Positions 25,600-33,528 of a stretch of DNA of 35,852 bases are shown here, in pieces. Position numbers and translations under genes: made by a program. Every line of letters starts with the position of its first letter. The first letter of the stretch is position 1. Below the pieces are notes generated by a model. That model did not search any database, was not told the DNA's origin, and saw only the letters and a program-made list of their open reading frames with translations. The stretch covers positions 4,624,891 through 4,660,742 of the forward strand of contig CP070806.1 of NCBI GenBank assembly GCA_020343675.1, read 5' to 3'. The stretch is from Phycisphaerales bacterium (GTDB taxonomy: Bacteria > Planctomycetota > Phycisphaerae > Sedimentisphaerales > Anaerobacaceae).

Positions 25600-26136
25600 T
25601 CATCCGCCGCGACGGGCCATTTCTTTCTTTATCAATACTGCATAACTTTCTGCAATGTGCGGCACGTGCTCCAATCCCATGCTCTTTTGGACATCGGCGA
25701 TTCTTGCATCATCCGGCCCCTCTATTTCCACGAAATCGCCCAGCAAAGGCAGTCGGTCCAGAGCCACGCTGCAGCCGCCAAGCTGCCAGAGGCGGCGTTT
25801 CTTTTCGACCGTGAAGACCTTCTCATACCCAAGCGCCGCCAGTAGCTTCTGCATCGAATCTGCATCTCTAATTTCAATCTCTATTTCCTGTCGCTTCTTA
25901 AAATCACTTTTTCCCTTGGCACCCTTGTACGTCAAGAAGAACTCCTCGTTTTCACCGACGGACTGCCGGCGCAACCGAAGACATTGATCGGCAGTGGTCA
26001 GAGTCGCATTTACATCGTCAAAATGACAATCCGTCTGCATCTGCTCGGCCAGAAACTCGGCGCCAAGCTCCTCGAGCTTCTCTTCTATTGCCGGAAGCGA
26101 ATCGACCTTGAGCTTTGCCTCGATCTCGATACACAT
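25600..26136 (-). CDS. CYTH-domain protein (class IV adenylate cyclase / inorganic triphosphatase-like)
   Basis: The 178-residue frame starts MCIEIEAKLKV with the ExExK signature of the CYTH superfamily, and continues QTDCHFDDVNATLTTADQCLRLRR, FFLTYKGAKGKSDFKKRQEIEIEI, VEKKRRLWQLGGCSVALDRLPLLGDFVEIEG. The tunnel of Arg, Lys and Glu residues binds triphosphate, so activity is either adenylate cyclisation (CyaB type) or triphosphate hydrolysis; small bacterial CYTH proteins are often the latter. Start is ATG 26136; the codon before it is TTG. The ATG overlaps the stop of a small upstream ORF (TGATG). Confidence 0.88.
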   Translation of the reverse strand: MCIEIEAKLKVDSLPAIEEKLEELGAEFLAEQMQTDCHFDDVNATLTTADQCLRLRRQSVGENEEFFLTYKGAKGKSDFKKRQEIEIEIRDADSMQKLLAALGYEKVFTVEKKRRLWQLGGCSVALDRLPLLGDFVEIEGPDDARIADVQKSMGLEHVPHIAESYAVLIKKEMARRGG

Positions 26137-26366
26137 CAAATTTGTCTCTGCTCCACACTAAGCCCGCGAACCGCTTCGACCAACCCGGGCGGATTGACCA
26201 CAAATCCTGCGTTTGTTTGCACGGCCGTCTCACGGCACAGCGTCACAATCCTCTCCGGCTTGGTTCCCGGATGGGCGGCGATGACGAGAAGACACGACAG
26301 AAGTGCCGAAGTCAGTGTACTACGATGCAATGCGCATACACCTTCACTTGATATGGACGTGCACAT
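26136..26366 (-). CDS. Possible small gene between leuS and the CYTH gene (76 residues)
   Basis: An ATG at 26366 with GAGGTG seven bases upstream opens a frame ending in a TGA that overlaps the CYTH start codon. The product is MCTSISSEGVCALHRSTL, then a hydrophobic stretch (LTSALLSCLLVIAAHPG) and a soluble tail (ERIVTLCRETAVQTNAGFVVNPPGLVEAVRG). Codon third positions are GC-rich as in neighbours. No family is recognised. It fills the 275-bp space between leuS and the CYTH gene, which is otherwise unexplained. Confidence 0.5.
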   Translation of the reverse strand: MCTSISSEGVCALHRSTLTSALLSCLLVIAAHPGTKPERIVTLCRETAVQTNAGFVVNPPGLVEAVRGLSVEQRQI

Positions 26367-26410
26367 ATGGGGCACCTCGTTTCACCGCGAACGATGTTGT
26401 TCTATCCGGT

Positions 26411-28975
26411 TCAAATCACGATATTCACCAGTCGCGACTTGATGACGATAACCTTCCTGAGTTCTCTGCCTGCGATAGCCGCGGCGACCTTTTCGCTGAC
26501 CAATGCCTTCTGCTTTATCTGCTCTTCGTCCGCATCGGCGGGAACGACGATCCTGTCCTTGATCTTGCCATTGACCTGTACGGCGAGCTCGATTTTCTTT
26601 TCCCTGATGAGTTCTCTGTCGTATTCCGGCCAGGGCTCATAGGCGAGAGTTCCGGCATGACCGAGCTTCTCCCAAAGCTCTTCGGCGATATGAGGCGCGA
26701 ACGGCGCAAGGATCAGGACAAGCTTCTCGACGACGGCTTTGGGCCTGACGGATAGTCTGCTCAGGTGATTAACGAAAATCATCATCGCGCTGATAGCCGT
26801 GTTGAAGCTGAACGTTTCGATGTCGTCACCGACTTTCTTGATCGTCTGATTCAAAAGTCTGAGCGTTGGCTCATCAGCCTGGGCGTCTTCGATCGCCTCA
26901 GCAAGCTCTCCGGTCTCCCTGTCGACGACGGCCCGCCAGAGCTTCTGCAGGAAGCGATGCACGCCTTCGACCCCCTGCATGCTCCAGGGCTTGATCGCTT
27001 CCAGGGGCCCCATGAACATCTCGTAAAGCCTCATCGAATCGGCCCCGTACTCGGCGATCACTTTGTCGGGATTGACGACGTTGCCTCGCGACTTGCTCAT
27101 CTTCTGGCCGTCCTCGCCGAGGATCATGCCCTGGTTGATCAGCTTCTTGAAGGGCTCTTTCGTGGTGACATAGCCCAGGTCGTACAAAAGCTTGTGCCAG
27201 AACCGGGCATACAACAGGTGCAGCACGGCGTGCTCGGCCCCGCCGATATACAAATCGATCCCGCCGTTCGCCATCCAGTACTGTTCCTTCTCCGGCGCCC
27301 AGCCCTGTTGGTCGTTGTCTGGATCGAGGTATCTCAGATAGTACCAGCAGCTGCCCGCCCATTGAGGCATCGTGTTGGTCTCTCGTTTGGCTTTCGAGCC
27401 GTCAGACAAAGTGACATTGACCCAGTCGAGAGCGTTGGCCAGCGGCGGCTCTCCCGTCCCCGTCGGCTTGTAGTCGGTCACCGCCGGAAGCTTAAGAGGC
27501 AGCTCGTCCTCGGAGATGGCCATGATCTGCCCATCTGGCCCATGCAGGATCGGAAACGGCTCGCCCCAGTACCGCTGCCGGCTGAAAAGCCAGTCGCGCA
27601 GCTTGTAGTTGACGGTTTTTTTGCCGAGGTCCCTTTTTTGGAGCCAATCCGTAATCTGCTCCTTGAATTCAGCGGTGCTCAGGCCGCTAAAATCCCCGCT
27701 ATTGATCGCTCTGCCATCCCCGATGAAGCACAACGTACCCTGTCGCACGGCTTCGGCCTGCTCGGCATCCGCAGGTTCCACAACGGGAATAATCGGCAGA
27801 TTGAACTTCGTGGCGAACTCGAAGTCGCGCTCATCGTGCGCCGGCACGGCCATAATCGCCCCGGTCCCGTAGCTGATCAGCACATAGTCACTAATCCAGA
27901 TTGGAATCTTTTCCCCATTGACCGGATTGATTGCGTGGGCGCCTATAGGTTCGCCCGTCTTCTCCTTGGCCAGGTCCGTGCGGTCCAGGTCGCTCTTGCG
28001 CGCGGCCGCCTCGCGGTACGTCCGGACGGCTTCTCTTCTATCCTGGCTTGTAATCTTGTCCACCAGCGGATGCTCGGGGGCCATGACCATATAGGTGGCG
28101 CCGAAGAGCGTGTCGGGTCGCGTGGTGAACACACGAATCGTCTCATCGAAGCCATCCACTTTGAAATCGACGTCGGCTCCGATGCTCTTGCCGACCCAAT
28201 CTGTCTGCAATTTCTTTATCGACTCGGGCCAATCCACTTCGGTCAGGTCGTCGAGCAGTCTTTCGGCGTATTTGGTAATACGCAGCATCCACTGGCGCAT
28301 CGGTTTGCGGATGACCGCGTGGCCGCCGCGCTCGCTCAGCCCCCCCACCACTTCTTCGTTGGCCAGAACCGTCCCCAGTGCCGGACACCAGTTGACCGGA
28401 ACCTCCGCTTCGCAGGCCAGGCGGTGGTCGTCGATGTACTTGGCTTTCTCAGCGTCGCTCAAACCCTCGGGAACCGGCAATTGGTCAATCGGTCTGGCCT
28501 TCTGCTCAGCCTCGTCGAAATAGCTGTTGAACAGCTTGAGGAAAATCCACTGCGTCCATTTGTAGTACTTCGGGTCGGTCGTGGCGACTTCTCTGTCCCA
28601 ATCGTAGCTGAAGCCCAGCGATTTGGTCTGGCGGCGCATGTTGTTGATGTTGTTCTGTGTGGTCTCTTTCGGGTCGGTGCCGGTCTGGATGGCGTGCTGC
28701 TCGGCCGGAAGCCCGAACGCATCCCAGCCGAAGGGGTGCAGCACGTTGAATCCTTTCGCTCGCTTGTACCGGGCCACGATGTCGCTGGCCGTATAGCCTT
28801 CCGGATGGCCCACGTGCAGCCCCTGGCCGCTTGGATAGGGAAACATGTCAAGCACATAGTATTTGGGTTTGGACGGGTCACAGTCCGGGGCCTTGAAGAG
28901 CCTGGATTCTTCCCAGAACCGCTGCCACTTGCCCTCTATTTCTCCAAAGCTGTAAAGACCTTTCTTAGCATCCAT
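26411..28975 (-). CDS. leuS: Leucyl-tRNA synthetase
   Basis: This 854-residue class I synthetase charges tRNA-Leu. The HIGH-type motif is [23 protein letters not shown] near residue 50, the CP1 editing domain contains [20 protein letters not shown] and [19 protein letters not shown], and KMSKS is present as [15 protein letters not shown] at about residue 620. The C-terminal part ([41 protein letters not shown]) is complete. GGGAG lies upstream of the ATG. It heads the minus-strand series; no T-box leader was seen in the 170 bp upstream. Confidence 0.97.
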   Translation of the reverse strand: MDAKKGLYSFGEIEGKWQRFWEESRLFKAPDCDPSKPKYYVLDMFPYPSGQGLHVGHPEGYTASDIVARYKRAKGFNVLHPFGWDAFGLPAEQHAIQTGTDPKETTQNNINNMRRQTKSLGFSYDWDREVATTDPKYYKWTQWIFLKLFNSYFDEAEQKARPIDQLPVPEGLSDAEKAKYIDDHRLACEAEVPVNWCPALGTVLANEEVVGGLSERGGHAVIRKPMRQWMLRITKYAERLLDDLTEVDWPESIKKLQTDWVGKSIGADVDFKVDGFDETIRVFTTRPDTLFGATYMVMAPEHPLVDKITSQDRREAVRTYREAAARKSDLDRTDLAKEKTGEPIGAHAINPVNGEKIPIWISDYVLISYGTGAIMAVPAHDERDFEFATKFNLPIIPVVEPADAEQAEAVRQGTLCFIGDGRAINSGDFSGLSTAEFKEQITDWLQKRDLGKKTVNYKLRDWLFSRQRYWGEPFPILHGPDGQIMAISEDELPLKLPAVTDYKPTGTGEPPLANALDWVNVTLSDGSKAKRETNTMPQWAGSCWYYLRYLDPDNDQQGWAPEKEQYWMANGGIDLYIGGAEHAVLHLLYARFWHKLLYDLGYVTTKEPFKKLINQGMILGEDGQKMSKSRGNVVNPDKVIAEYGADSMRLYEMFMGPLEAIKPWSMQGVEGVHRFLQKLWRAVVDRETGELAEAIEDAQADEPTLRLLNQTIKKVGDDIETFSFNTAISAMMIFVNHLSRLSVRPKAVVEKLVLILAPFAPHIAEELWEKLGHAGTLAYEPWPEYDRELIREKKIELAVQVNGKIKDRIVVPADADEEQIKQKALVSEKVAAAIAGRELRKVIVIKSRLVNIVI

Positions 28976-29238
28976 CTATTCGTTTTACTCCCTAATCAAT
29001 GCAGAAAGCGGCCCCGCCATCCCAGAGGGAGCCTGTATTTCGCACCACCATATAGCAAATAGACGAAAAAGTCCAACAGAAAGCGCCGAGCACCCTGACG
29101 GTGGTTTTTATGTTGGCTGTGGGCCAGGGCGGTTGGTAAAATGGTGTGTCACGTGGAAAAAGTAAACAGTATAAGAATCGAGTGAAAAGGCAGTCTGTGT
29201 TTACCGTTCTTATACAGACGGCACAATCATTGTTAGCC

Positions 29239-29577
29239 ATGAAGAATATTGATGACAAGATGATTGAGAAAGCTCTTCGGAATCTGAAGTTGGTGTGTGG
29301 GGGAAGGCCATTCATCGGGATTGTTGGGCTCGTTTGCCTCGTCGGAGCAGGTTTTTCCGGCTACATTCTTTATCTGCACGTTCAGAAGCCTTGGCACTCT
29401 TCGGGAACGTCGGTTGCTTGGGTGGCCTACTTGACGTTCCTTACTGGGTTCCTTTTATGCGTAGGCCCCCAGCTACTCTGCATGGGATTGTTCAGGAATT
29501 ACAAGGATATCATTCTTGAGCGCCTTGCAGAACAATATCTGGAACAGCAGAAGAAGCAAGAGAACAATTCCGGCTGA
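29239..29577 (+). CDS. Small membrane protein of unknown function
   Basis: From ATG 29239 the frame gives 112 residues: a charged N-terminus (MKNIDDKMIEKALRNLKLV), two membrane helices (FIGIVGLVCLVGAGFSGYILYL and VAYLTFLTGFLLCVGPQLLCM) and a glutamine-rich C-terminal helix (ILERLAEQYLEQQKKQEN) that could form a coiled coil. The frame is open back to a GTG at 29146, giving 143 residues, but the extra part is basic and unlikely to be translated. No family is recognised. It is divergent from leuS. Confidence 0.6.
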   Translation: MKNIDDKMIEKALRNLKLVCGGRPFIGIVGLVCLVGAGFSGYILYLHVQKPWHSSGTSVAWVAYLTFLTGFLLCVGPQLLCMGLFRNYKDIILERLAEQYLEQQKKQENNSG

Positions 29578-29816
29578 CATTGTGCTGGAACGTATGCGTT
29601 CTTACTGCCGCGCCGCTGAGTGTCAGAGCGTTGGACGTGTGAGATGGGATAACGACGTTACATGAATCAAGCCAATCCAGGGCCGGCTCGAAAATGAGAC
29701 AAGAATAGGGTCCGTCCGCGTCCCTCTTTATTTGCCTTATTATGGAATACCGGGCGGCACCCTCAAGCTTGTTTGGGTGTGGTCTTTAACTTTTGATTTC
29801 GAACACCACCGAAGTA

Positions 29817-31481
29817 TTAATATTCTATATAAAGCACCGGCGGGTTTTGCTGATCACCATCATAGGATACGGCGCATCTTTCACCCGATCCAGTGACGAT
29901 GAATACGAGTGCGTTGCCCTCCTGCCAGTCAGGCTTGGCAATCACTTCTTGTATAAGGGCAGACACATCTGGCGTTCGCTGTTTCTCCGACCGCTCGCCG
30001 ATCACATTCCAGGGCTCAGGCGACCATTCGACCGAGGCCCAAGTCCGTTTGCGCCGGGAGATATTGTGCTTGTCCGGTGCAAACCACCGGACGAAGTAAG
30101 GTGTCGTTTCCGCGTGAATGACCAATCTGGTCGGTTTCGTTTTGATCTTGTCTGCCGTGAACTGCAAATATGCCTTTTTGATCCGAGACCCTCGTGTAAT
30201 CGGAATGTCGGTGAAGCGTATGCCGACGATCTGCGCACCCCTCCGGCCGTCATTGATTAAATCGAGATCAGAACTGTCGATGTCCATCGAGCCATCCTCG
30301 ATTTCTTCCGCATCATTTATCGAGCGGGTGACAAATCTCTCCAGGGCCCGCATACCGACAAAGAAGGTAACCGGGAGGGATTCGCTGGTTCTTCCCTTGC
30401 TGTCATAAACCTTGGCCTTGACAGTATGGCGTCCCTCTTCTGGTCCAGCCCAGTCGAACACATATGGGGCTTCAGTATCACCGGCTACGGTTTTGTCATC
30501 AGCAATGAACTCTACTTTATCCACCTTACTGTCTTTGCAGACAGTCGCCCTGGCCTCTAAGTGAACTGACCCGCCGGGATCAAAGCAGTCTTTAACCGGG
30601 CCGAGTATTTCGATAGTTAAACGCCCGGCCCGCAGAACGTGCATGACGATGTCCTTGACTTCTCCATTTTCGATCTTCGCCTTCCTCGCGTCGAGGACGA
30701 GTACGCTGCTGTCACCGACGACCTCGAAGGACTTCCCATGGAGGAAAACGGCGGTCTTTTCGTCGATTCCGACGCCGATCAACTCCGGCCTGTCGATCAC
30801 GGCCTCCAGCAGGCGGTTGAACCGGGAGCGCGCGAGGAAATGCTGGTCCACGATCGCGTCCGGCCAGAGTCCGAGACCCTCTGAAAGCCCGTCGGTGCTG
30901 AGCATGAATTTCGACATAACGGCCGCTCCGGCGCTGGCCCCTCCGATGACCGCGCCTTCGCGATAGCGGCGGTTTAAGGCCTCGGGCACACCGGTCCCCT
31001 TGAGTGCATTCACCAATCGATTCTGATTGCCGCCAGCCAGCCAGACGAGGTCCGCATTCATCACCGCCTCGACGGCCTTCTCCGGGTCGGAGAGGTACAG
31101 GATCGCAACGTCGCCGGCGCCTGCCTTCTTCCACCAGTCCGCTTCTCGCAGCCAAAGTCTCCTCTGCAGAGTTGCCTGCGGAATCACGAGGACCTTTGCC
31201 TTTGCTCCGCCCGCCAGCTCGAGGGTACGCTTCTGGACTTCCGTCGGCACTGCACCACCGCCCATGATCACAAGGCAGCCTTTTGGGTCTTCCTGGGTGA
31301 CCTCGGTGGTCTCAGACTCCATACCGGTCCGCACAGCCTCGCCAGATACCTTCTTGTTAAGCTGTGTACAGCCGGTGAACAGTAATGTACAGACCGCTGG
31401 GACCATCAGGATTGCTGTTATTCGGCTACCGGCCCAACGCCTTTGGTTGTGAGTCACTTCACCACTCATTTTCGCATCCAC
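29817..31481 (-). CDS. Secreted cyanophycinase-like (peptidase S51) lipoprotein with Ig-like and C-terminal beta domains
   Basis: The 554-residue protein has a lipoprotein signal with lipobox FTGC (Cys38). The S51/cyanophycinase domain covers about 65-290: CLVIMGGGAVPTEV, AKVLVIPQA, LVWLAGGNQNRLVNAL, the nucleophile elbow GGASAGAAVMS with Ser183, and GIDEKTAVFLHG. A second part (295-375) is an Ig-like sandwich (VHLEARATVCKDSKVDKVEFIADDKTVAGDTEAPYVFDW). The last part (380-554) resembles a DNRLRE/beta-sandwich repeat of planctomycete surface proteins (DSSDLDLINDGRRGAQIVGIRFTDIPI, YLQFTADK). Cyanophycinases split Asp-Arg peptides from cyanophycin. No cyanophycin synthetase is in the window, so the substrate may be external. 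Confidence 0.85.
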   Translation of the reverse strand: MDAKMSGEVTHNQRRWAGSRITAILMVPAVCTLLFTGCTQLNKKVSGEAVRTGMESETTEVTQEDPKGCLVIMGGGAVPTEVQKRTLELAGGAKAKVLVIPQATLQRRLWLREADWWKKAGAGDVAILYLSDPEKAVEAVMNADLVWLAGGNQNRLVNALKGTGVPEALNRRYREGAVIGGASAGAAVMSKFMLSTDGLSEGLGLWPDAIVDQHFLARSRFNRLLEAVIDRPELIGVGIDEKTAVFLHGKSFEVVGDSSVLVLDARKAKIENGEVKDIVMHVLRAGRLTIEILGPVKDCFDPGGSVHLEARATVCKDSKVDKVEFIADDKTVAGDTEAPYVFDWAGPEEGRHTVKAKVYDSKGRTSESLPVTFFVGMRALERFVTRSINDAEEIEDGSMDIDSSDLDLINDGRRGAQIVGIRFTDIPITRGSRIKKAYLQFTADKIKTKPTRLVIHAETTPYFVRWFAPDKHNISRRKRTWASVEWSPEPWNVIGERSEKQRTPDVSALIQEVIAKPDWQEGNALVFIVTGSGERCAVSYDGDQQNPPVLYIEY

Positions 31482-31778
31482 ATTTTAGCTGAGAGCAGAT
31501 CGTCCTTGTACTTAAGCGGAAATCCTGGCTAAGGGCACGCACAACCCGCCGCCGCTTTTATGCGCGCTTCCATTAATGGCCGATTGCCACAAAGGTAAAC
31601 CGGGATTTAACATATATCTTTATAATCGGCAATCCTGCACGCTACAACACATTATACTACCCGAATTGTTTGGATCATTTCAACCTCCTTGGCGGTTCAA
31701 TTGCCCAAATCATGACGAATGCCCTCAAGTATAACATTTTGGCACTTTTCCGATTTCCGACGCACCTCGACCAGATTG
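31482..31778. other. Intergenic region upstream of the cyanophycinase-like gene
   Basis: This holds the candidate minus-strand promoter described separately and an inverted repeat GATTGCC (31582-31588) / GGCAATC (31628-31634) that overlaps it. I see no gene in it. Confidence 0.4.
31619..31647 (-). promoter_or_regulatory. Candidate promoter of the cyanophycinase-like gene
   Basis: On the minus strand TTGTAG (complement of 31642-31647) and TATAAA (complement of 31619-31624) are 17 bp apart, 138 bp before the start codon. Confidence 0.4.
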
Positions 31779-31919
31779 TAGGGTGTGCAAAATCCTTTTT
31801 TTGCACACGCGGCGAAAGTGCTTATGATGGGGCCAATCCGGGATAGAGTGAGCGGCGCATTTGTTGGGCAATAGACCCGCGTGTGCAACAAGTCCCGCAG
31901 GGACAAGTTGCACACCCTA
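31779..31919. repeat. 141-bp nested palindrome, MITE- or REP-like element
   Basis: The outer arms are TAGGGTGTGCAA (31779-31790) and TTGCACACCCTA (31908-31919), perfect 12-bp inverted repeats ending in TA. A second perfect pair lies inside: TTGCACACGCGG (31801-31812) and CCGCGTGTGCAA (31877-31888). Each half also folds on itself. The left half is GTGTGCAAAA (31783-31792), 6-nt loop, TTTTGCACAC (31799-31808). The right half is GTGTGCAAC-aa-GTCCC-gca-GGGAC-aa-GTTGCACAC (31881-31915). The TA ends are compatible with an IS630/mariner-type non-autonomous element, but no transposase of that kind is present. It has no convincing coding frame. Confidence 0.75.
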
Positions 31920-31933
31920 TTCATGAAAGGCTG

Positions 31934-32282
31934 CCTGCTGTCAAATACTACCTTTTGCTTTTTTCATCTTTTGTTTTCTTCAGAGAACCTTTGACCGTGC
32001 AACGACTTATCCATCCTTATAGTTCCTTTACAGCCGGTCCTGTTCGTTCAGACGCGGATTGCTCCTCACGGCCAACCGGCGCACCGGCCGTGAGCGGTCT
32101 GCCATTGAACAGCCATCTTTTGTCCGTTACTTTCTTGCTCGTTCGTACACCGGAGCAGGGCTCGGTTCGGCCCACCTATTCATTTGTTCCCATGCGCTTT
32201 GTCATGTCTGCCGCCGAGTAGGCGGCGGCCACATGATCTGGTCCGGTGCGGGCGGCCCACATACCAAGAGGTCTCTCTGCCC
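31934..32282 (-). ncRNA. Candidate bridge-RNA region of the IS110-type element
   Basis: This non-coding stretch lies between the transposase stop and the distal inverted repeat, where IS1111-subgroup elements carry their bridge RNA. Two clear hairpins are present: CTCACGGCC / GGCCGTGAG (32065-32094) and CATGT-ct-GCCGCC-gagta-GGCGGC-ggcc-ACATG (32203-32235). The target- and donor-binding loops cannot be assigned without alignment, and transcription is not shown. Confidence 0.4.
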
Positions 32283-33437
32283 TCAGGCCTGGACCATAGG
32301 GTGCAAGAGCTGGCCCGTTCCCGAACGAGATTTCTTCTTAGGCTTCCTGCGGCCGGGACGCACAGGAGCCGTCTGTTGGTAATCCACGCCCTTGGCCCAG
32401 ACCGCATACACGACCTTGACCAGTTCGCGAGCCACTTTGATGTAGCCACGGCTGCGATCTTTCCGGCCGCCATCGGTTGCCCGGTCAAACAGAGTACGCC
32501 ATTTGCCCCCGGAACGCACCGCGCCGTGAGCCGCCTCGATAAAGGCCCATTTAAGGGTCTTGTTGCCTCGCAGACCAAGGTGGCGGCCCTGGGGAGAGTG
32601 CCTTGGATCCTCCTGGCCCGTGTCGTCTGCACGAGGGGCCAGAAGACTGTAAGAGGCCAACGCCTTGTGGTTCTTGAACCGCTCAATCCTGCCAATCTCG
32701 GCCGCCAGAACGTGAGCGAGGATTAAGCCGATGCCCGGAATCGTTTTCAGACGCATCGTCAATGGCGTGGCCGCCAGTTGGCGATGAAGGGTTCGAGCCA
32801 CATCGGCCAGTTGGCGGCGAAGATGCTCAAGAAGCTTCACCTGTCCACGCAAAGCCAGCAACGCCTGAGTAGGCAACTGGACAGGATTATACAAACAAAG
32901 CTCGACGAGGAACTTGCGTCCGTGGGCCCCGAACAAGTCGGAGAATTCGTGGAATATCCCATGACGATGGAAAATAGCATGAATGCGGTTCTTGACCATG
33001 CTCTGCAATCCGACCAAGTCCCCGCGAAACCGCATCTGCTCCCGCTGATTGCGGACCTCCGGCGGGGCTCGCCAGACCTTCCACCAGTCGGAGGACTCGA
33101 ACGGAAGCAACGAGACCAGGTCCGCGTCTTTTTTGTTGGTCTTGACCCAACCGCGTGCTTTACGCATCTGCTCGAGCTTGAAGCAGTTGGACAAATGAAC
33201 CTCCAAGCCCGCAGCTTCCATCAGGTCGCTAAGCCAGCCCCATCCGAACGACGCTTCCATCACCACCGGGATGCCCGCCGGCCACTGACCCAGACGCTGC
33301 CGCAACTGCTGGCGGTCCGGATGATCCAGCCGCTGACGAGAAACAACGATACCTCCGGCGTCGCGAAAGGTTACGTTGCTGAATTTGTAGTGGACATCCA
33401 TGCCGGCACACGCTACTTTTGATGTTATCTTTTTCAT
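32283..33437 (-). CDS. IS110-family transposase (DEDD type)
   Basis: The 384-residue protein has the RuvC-like N-terminal domain (CAGMDVHYKFSNVTF with Asp14, VVMEASFGWGW with Glu61, GWVKTNKKDADLVSLLPF with Asp104) and the C-terminal Transposase_20 domain (LKTIPGIGLILAHVLAAEIGRIERF, ALASYSLLAPRADDTG, LRGNKTLKWAFIEAAHGAVR). These enzymes act with a bridge RNA to join donor and target DNA. The position of the third acid of the tetrad is Asn101, and the segment where many relatives have a Ser-Gly has Thr-Gly, so activity is uncertain or the subgroup differs. AAAGGAGAT lies just before the ATG. A long basic C-terminus (RPGRRKPKKKSRSG) is present; the frame is intact. Confidence 0.95.
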   Translation of the reverse strand: MKKITSKVACAGMDVHYKFSNVTFRDAGGIVVSRQRLDHPDRQQLRQRLGQWPAGIPVVMEASFGWGWLSDLMEAAGLEVHLSNCFKLEQMRKARGWVKTNKKDADLVSLLPFESSDWWKVWRAPPEVRNQREQMRFRGDLVGLQSMVKNRIHAIFHRHGIFHEFSDLFGAHGRKFLVELCLYNPVQLPTQALLALRGQVKLLEHLRRQLADVARTLHRQLAATPLTMRLKTIPGIGLILAHVLAAEIGRIERFKNHKALASYSLLAPRADDTGQEDPRHSPQGRHLGLRGNKTLKWAFIEAAHGAVRSGGKWRTLFDRATDGGRKDRSRGYIKVARELVKVVYAVWAKGVDYQQTAPVRPGRRKPKKKSRSGTGQLLHPMVQA

Positions 33438-33528
33438 GGCTATCTCCTTTCTTTGGCCTCTATCCTAATTAGACCAAACGATGGGAGACAGCCTTTCATG
33501 AGATTACCGTCCTGTCTCAAAAGACGAA

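Larger units (their letters stand above)
31921..33501 (-). mobile_element. IS110-family insertion element, likely IS1111-type
   Basis: A perfect 13-bp inverted repeat, TCATGAAAGGCTG (31921-31933) and CAGCCTTTCATGA (33489-33501), encloses the transposase gene and a long non-coding 3' segment. IS110-family elements usually lack terminal inverted repeats, but the IS1111 subgroup has short subterminal ones, which fits. True ends should lie a few bases outside the repeats; no target duplication is expected for this family. Upstream of the transposase only 52 bp lie inside the repeats, downstream 349 bp. Confidence 0.7.

Noticed and set aside
26765-29062. 765-codon plus-strand frame opposite leuS
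   Set aside because: It is a mirror frame of leuS, which has all class I synthetase motifs; its Arg/His-rich product resembles typical antisense readings.
29755-29790. Terminator near CACCC...GGGTG after the small membrane protein gene
   Set aside because: The five-pair stem encloses a palindrome rather than a loop and no clean T-run follows.
31725-31924. Short minus-strand frames across the palindrome
   Set aside because: They are caused by the symmetric repeat itself and have no start signals.
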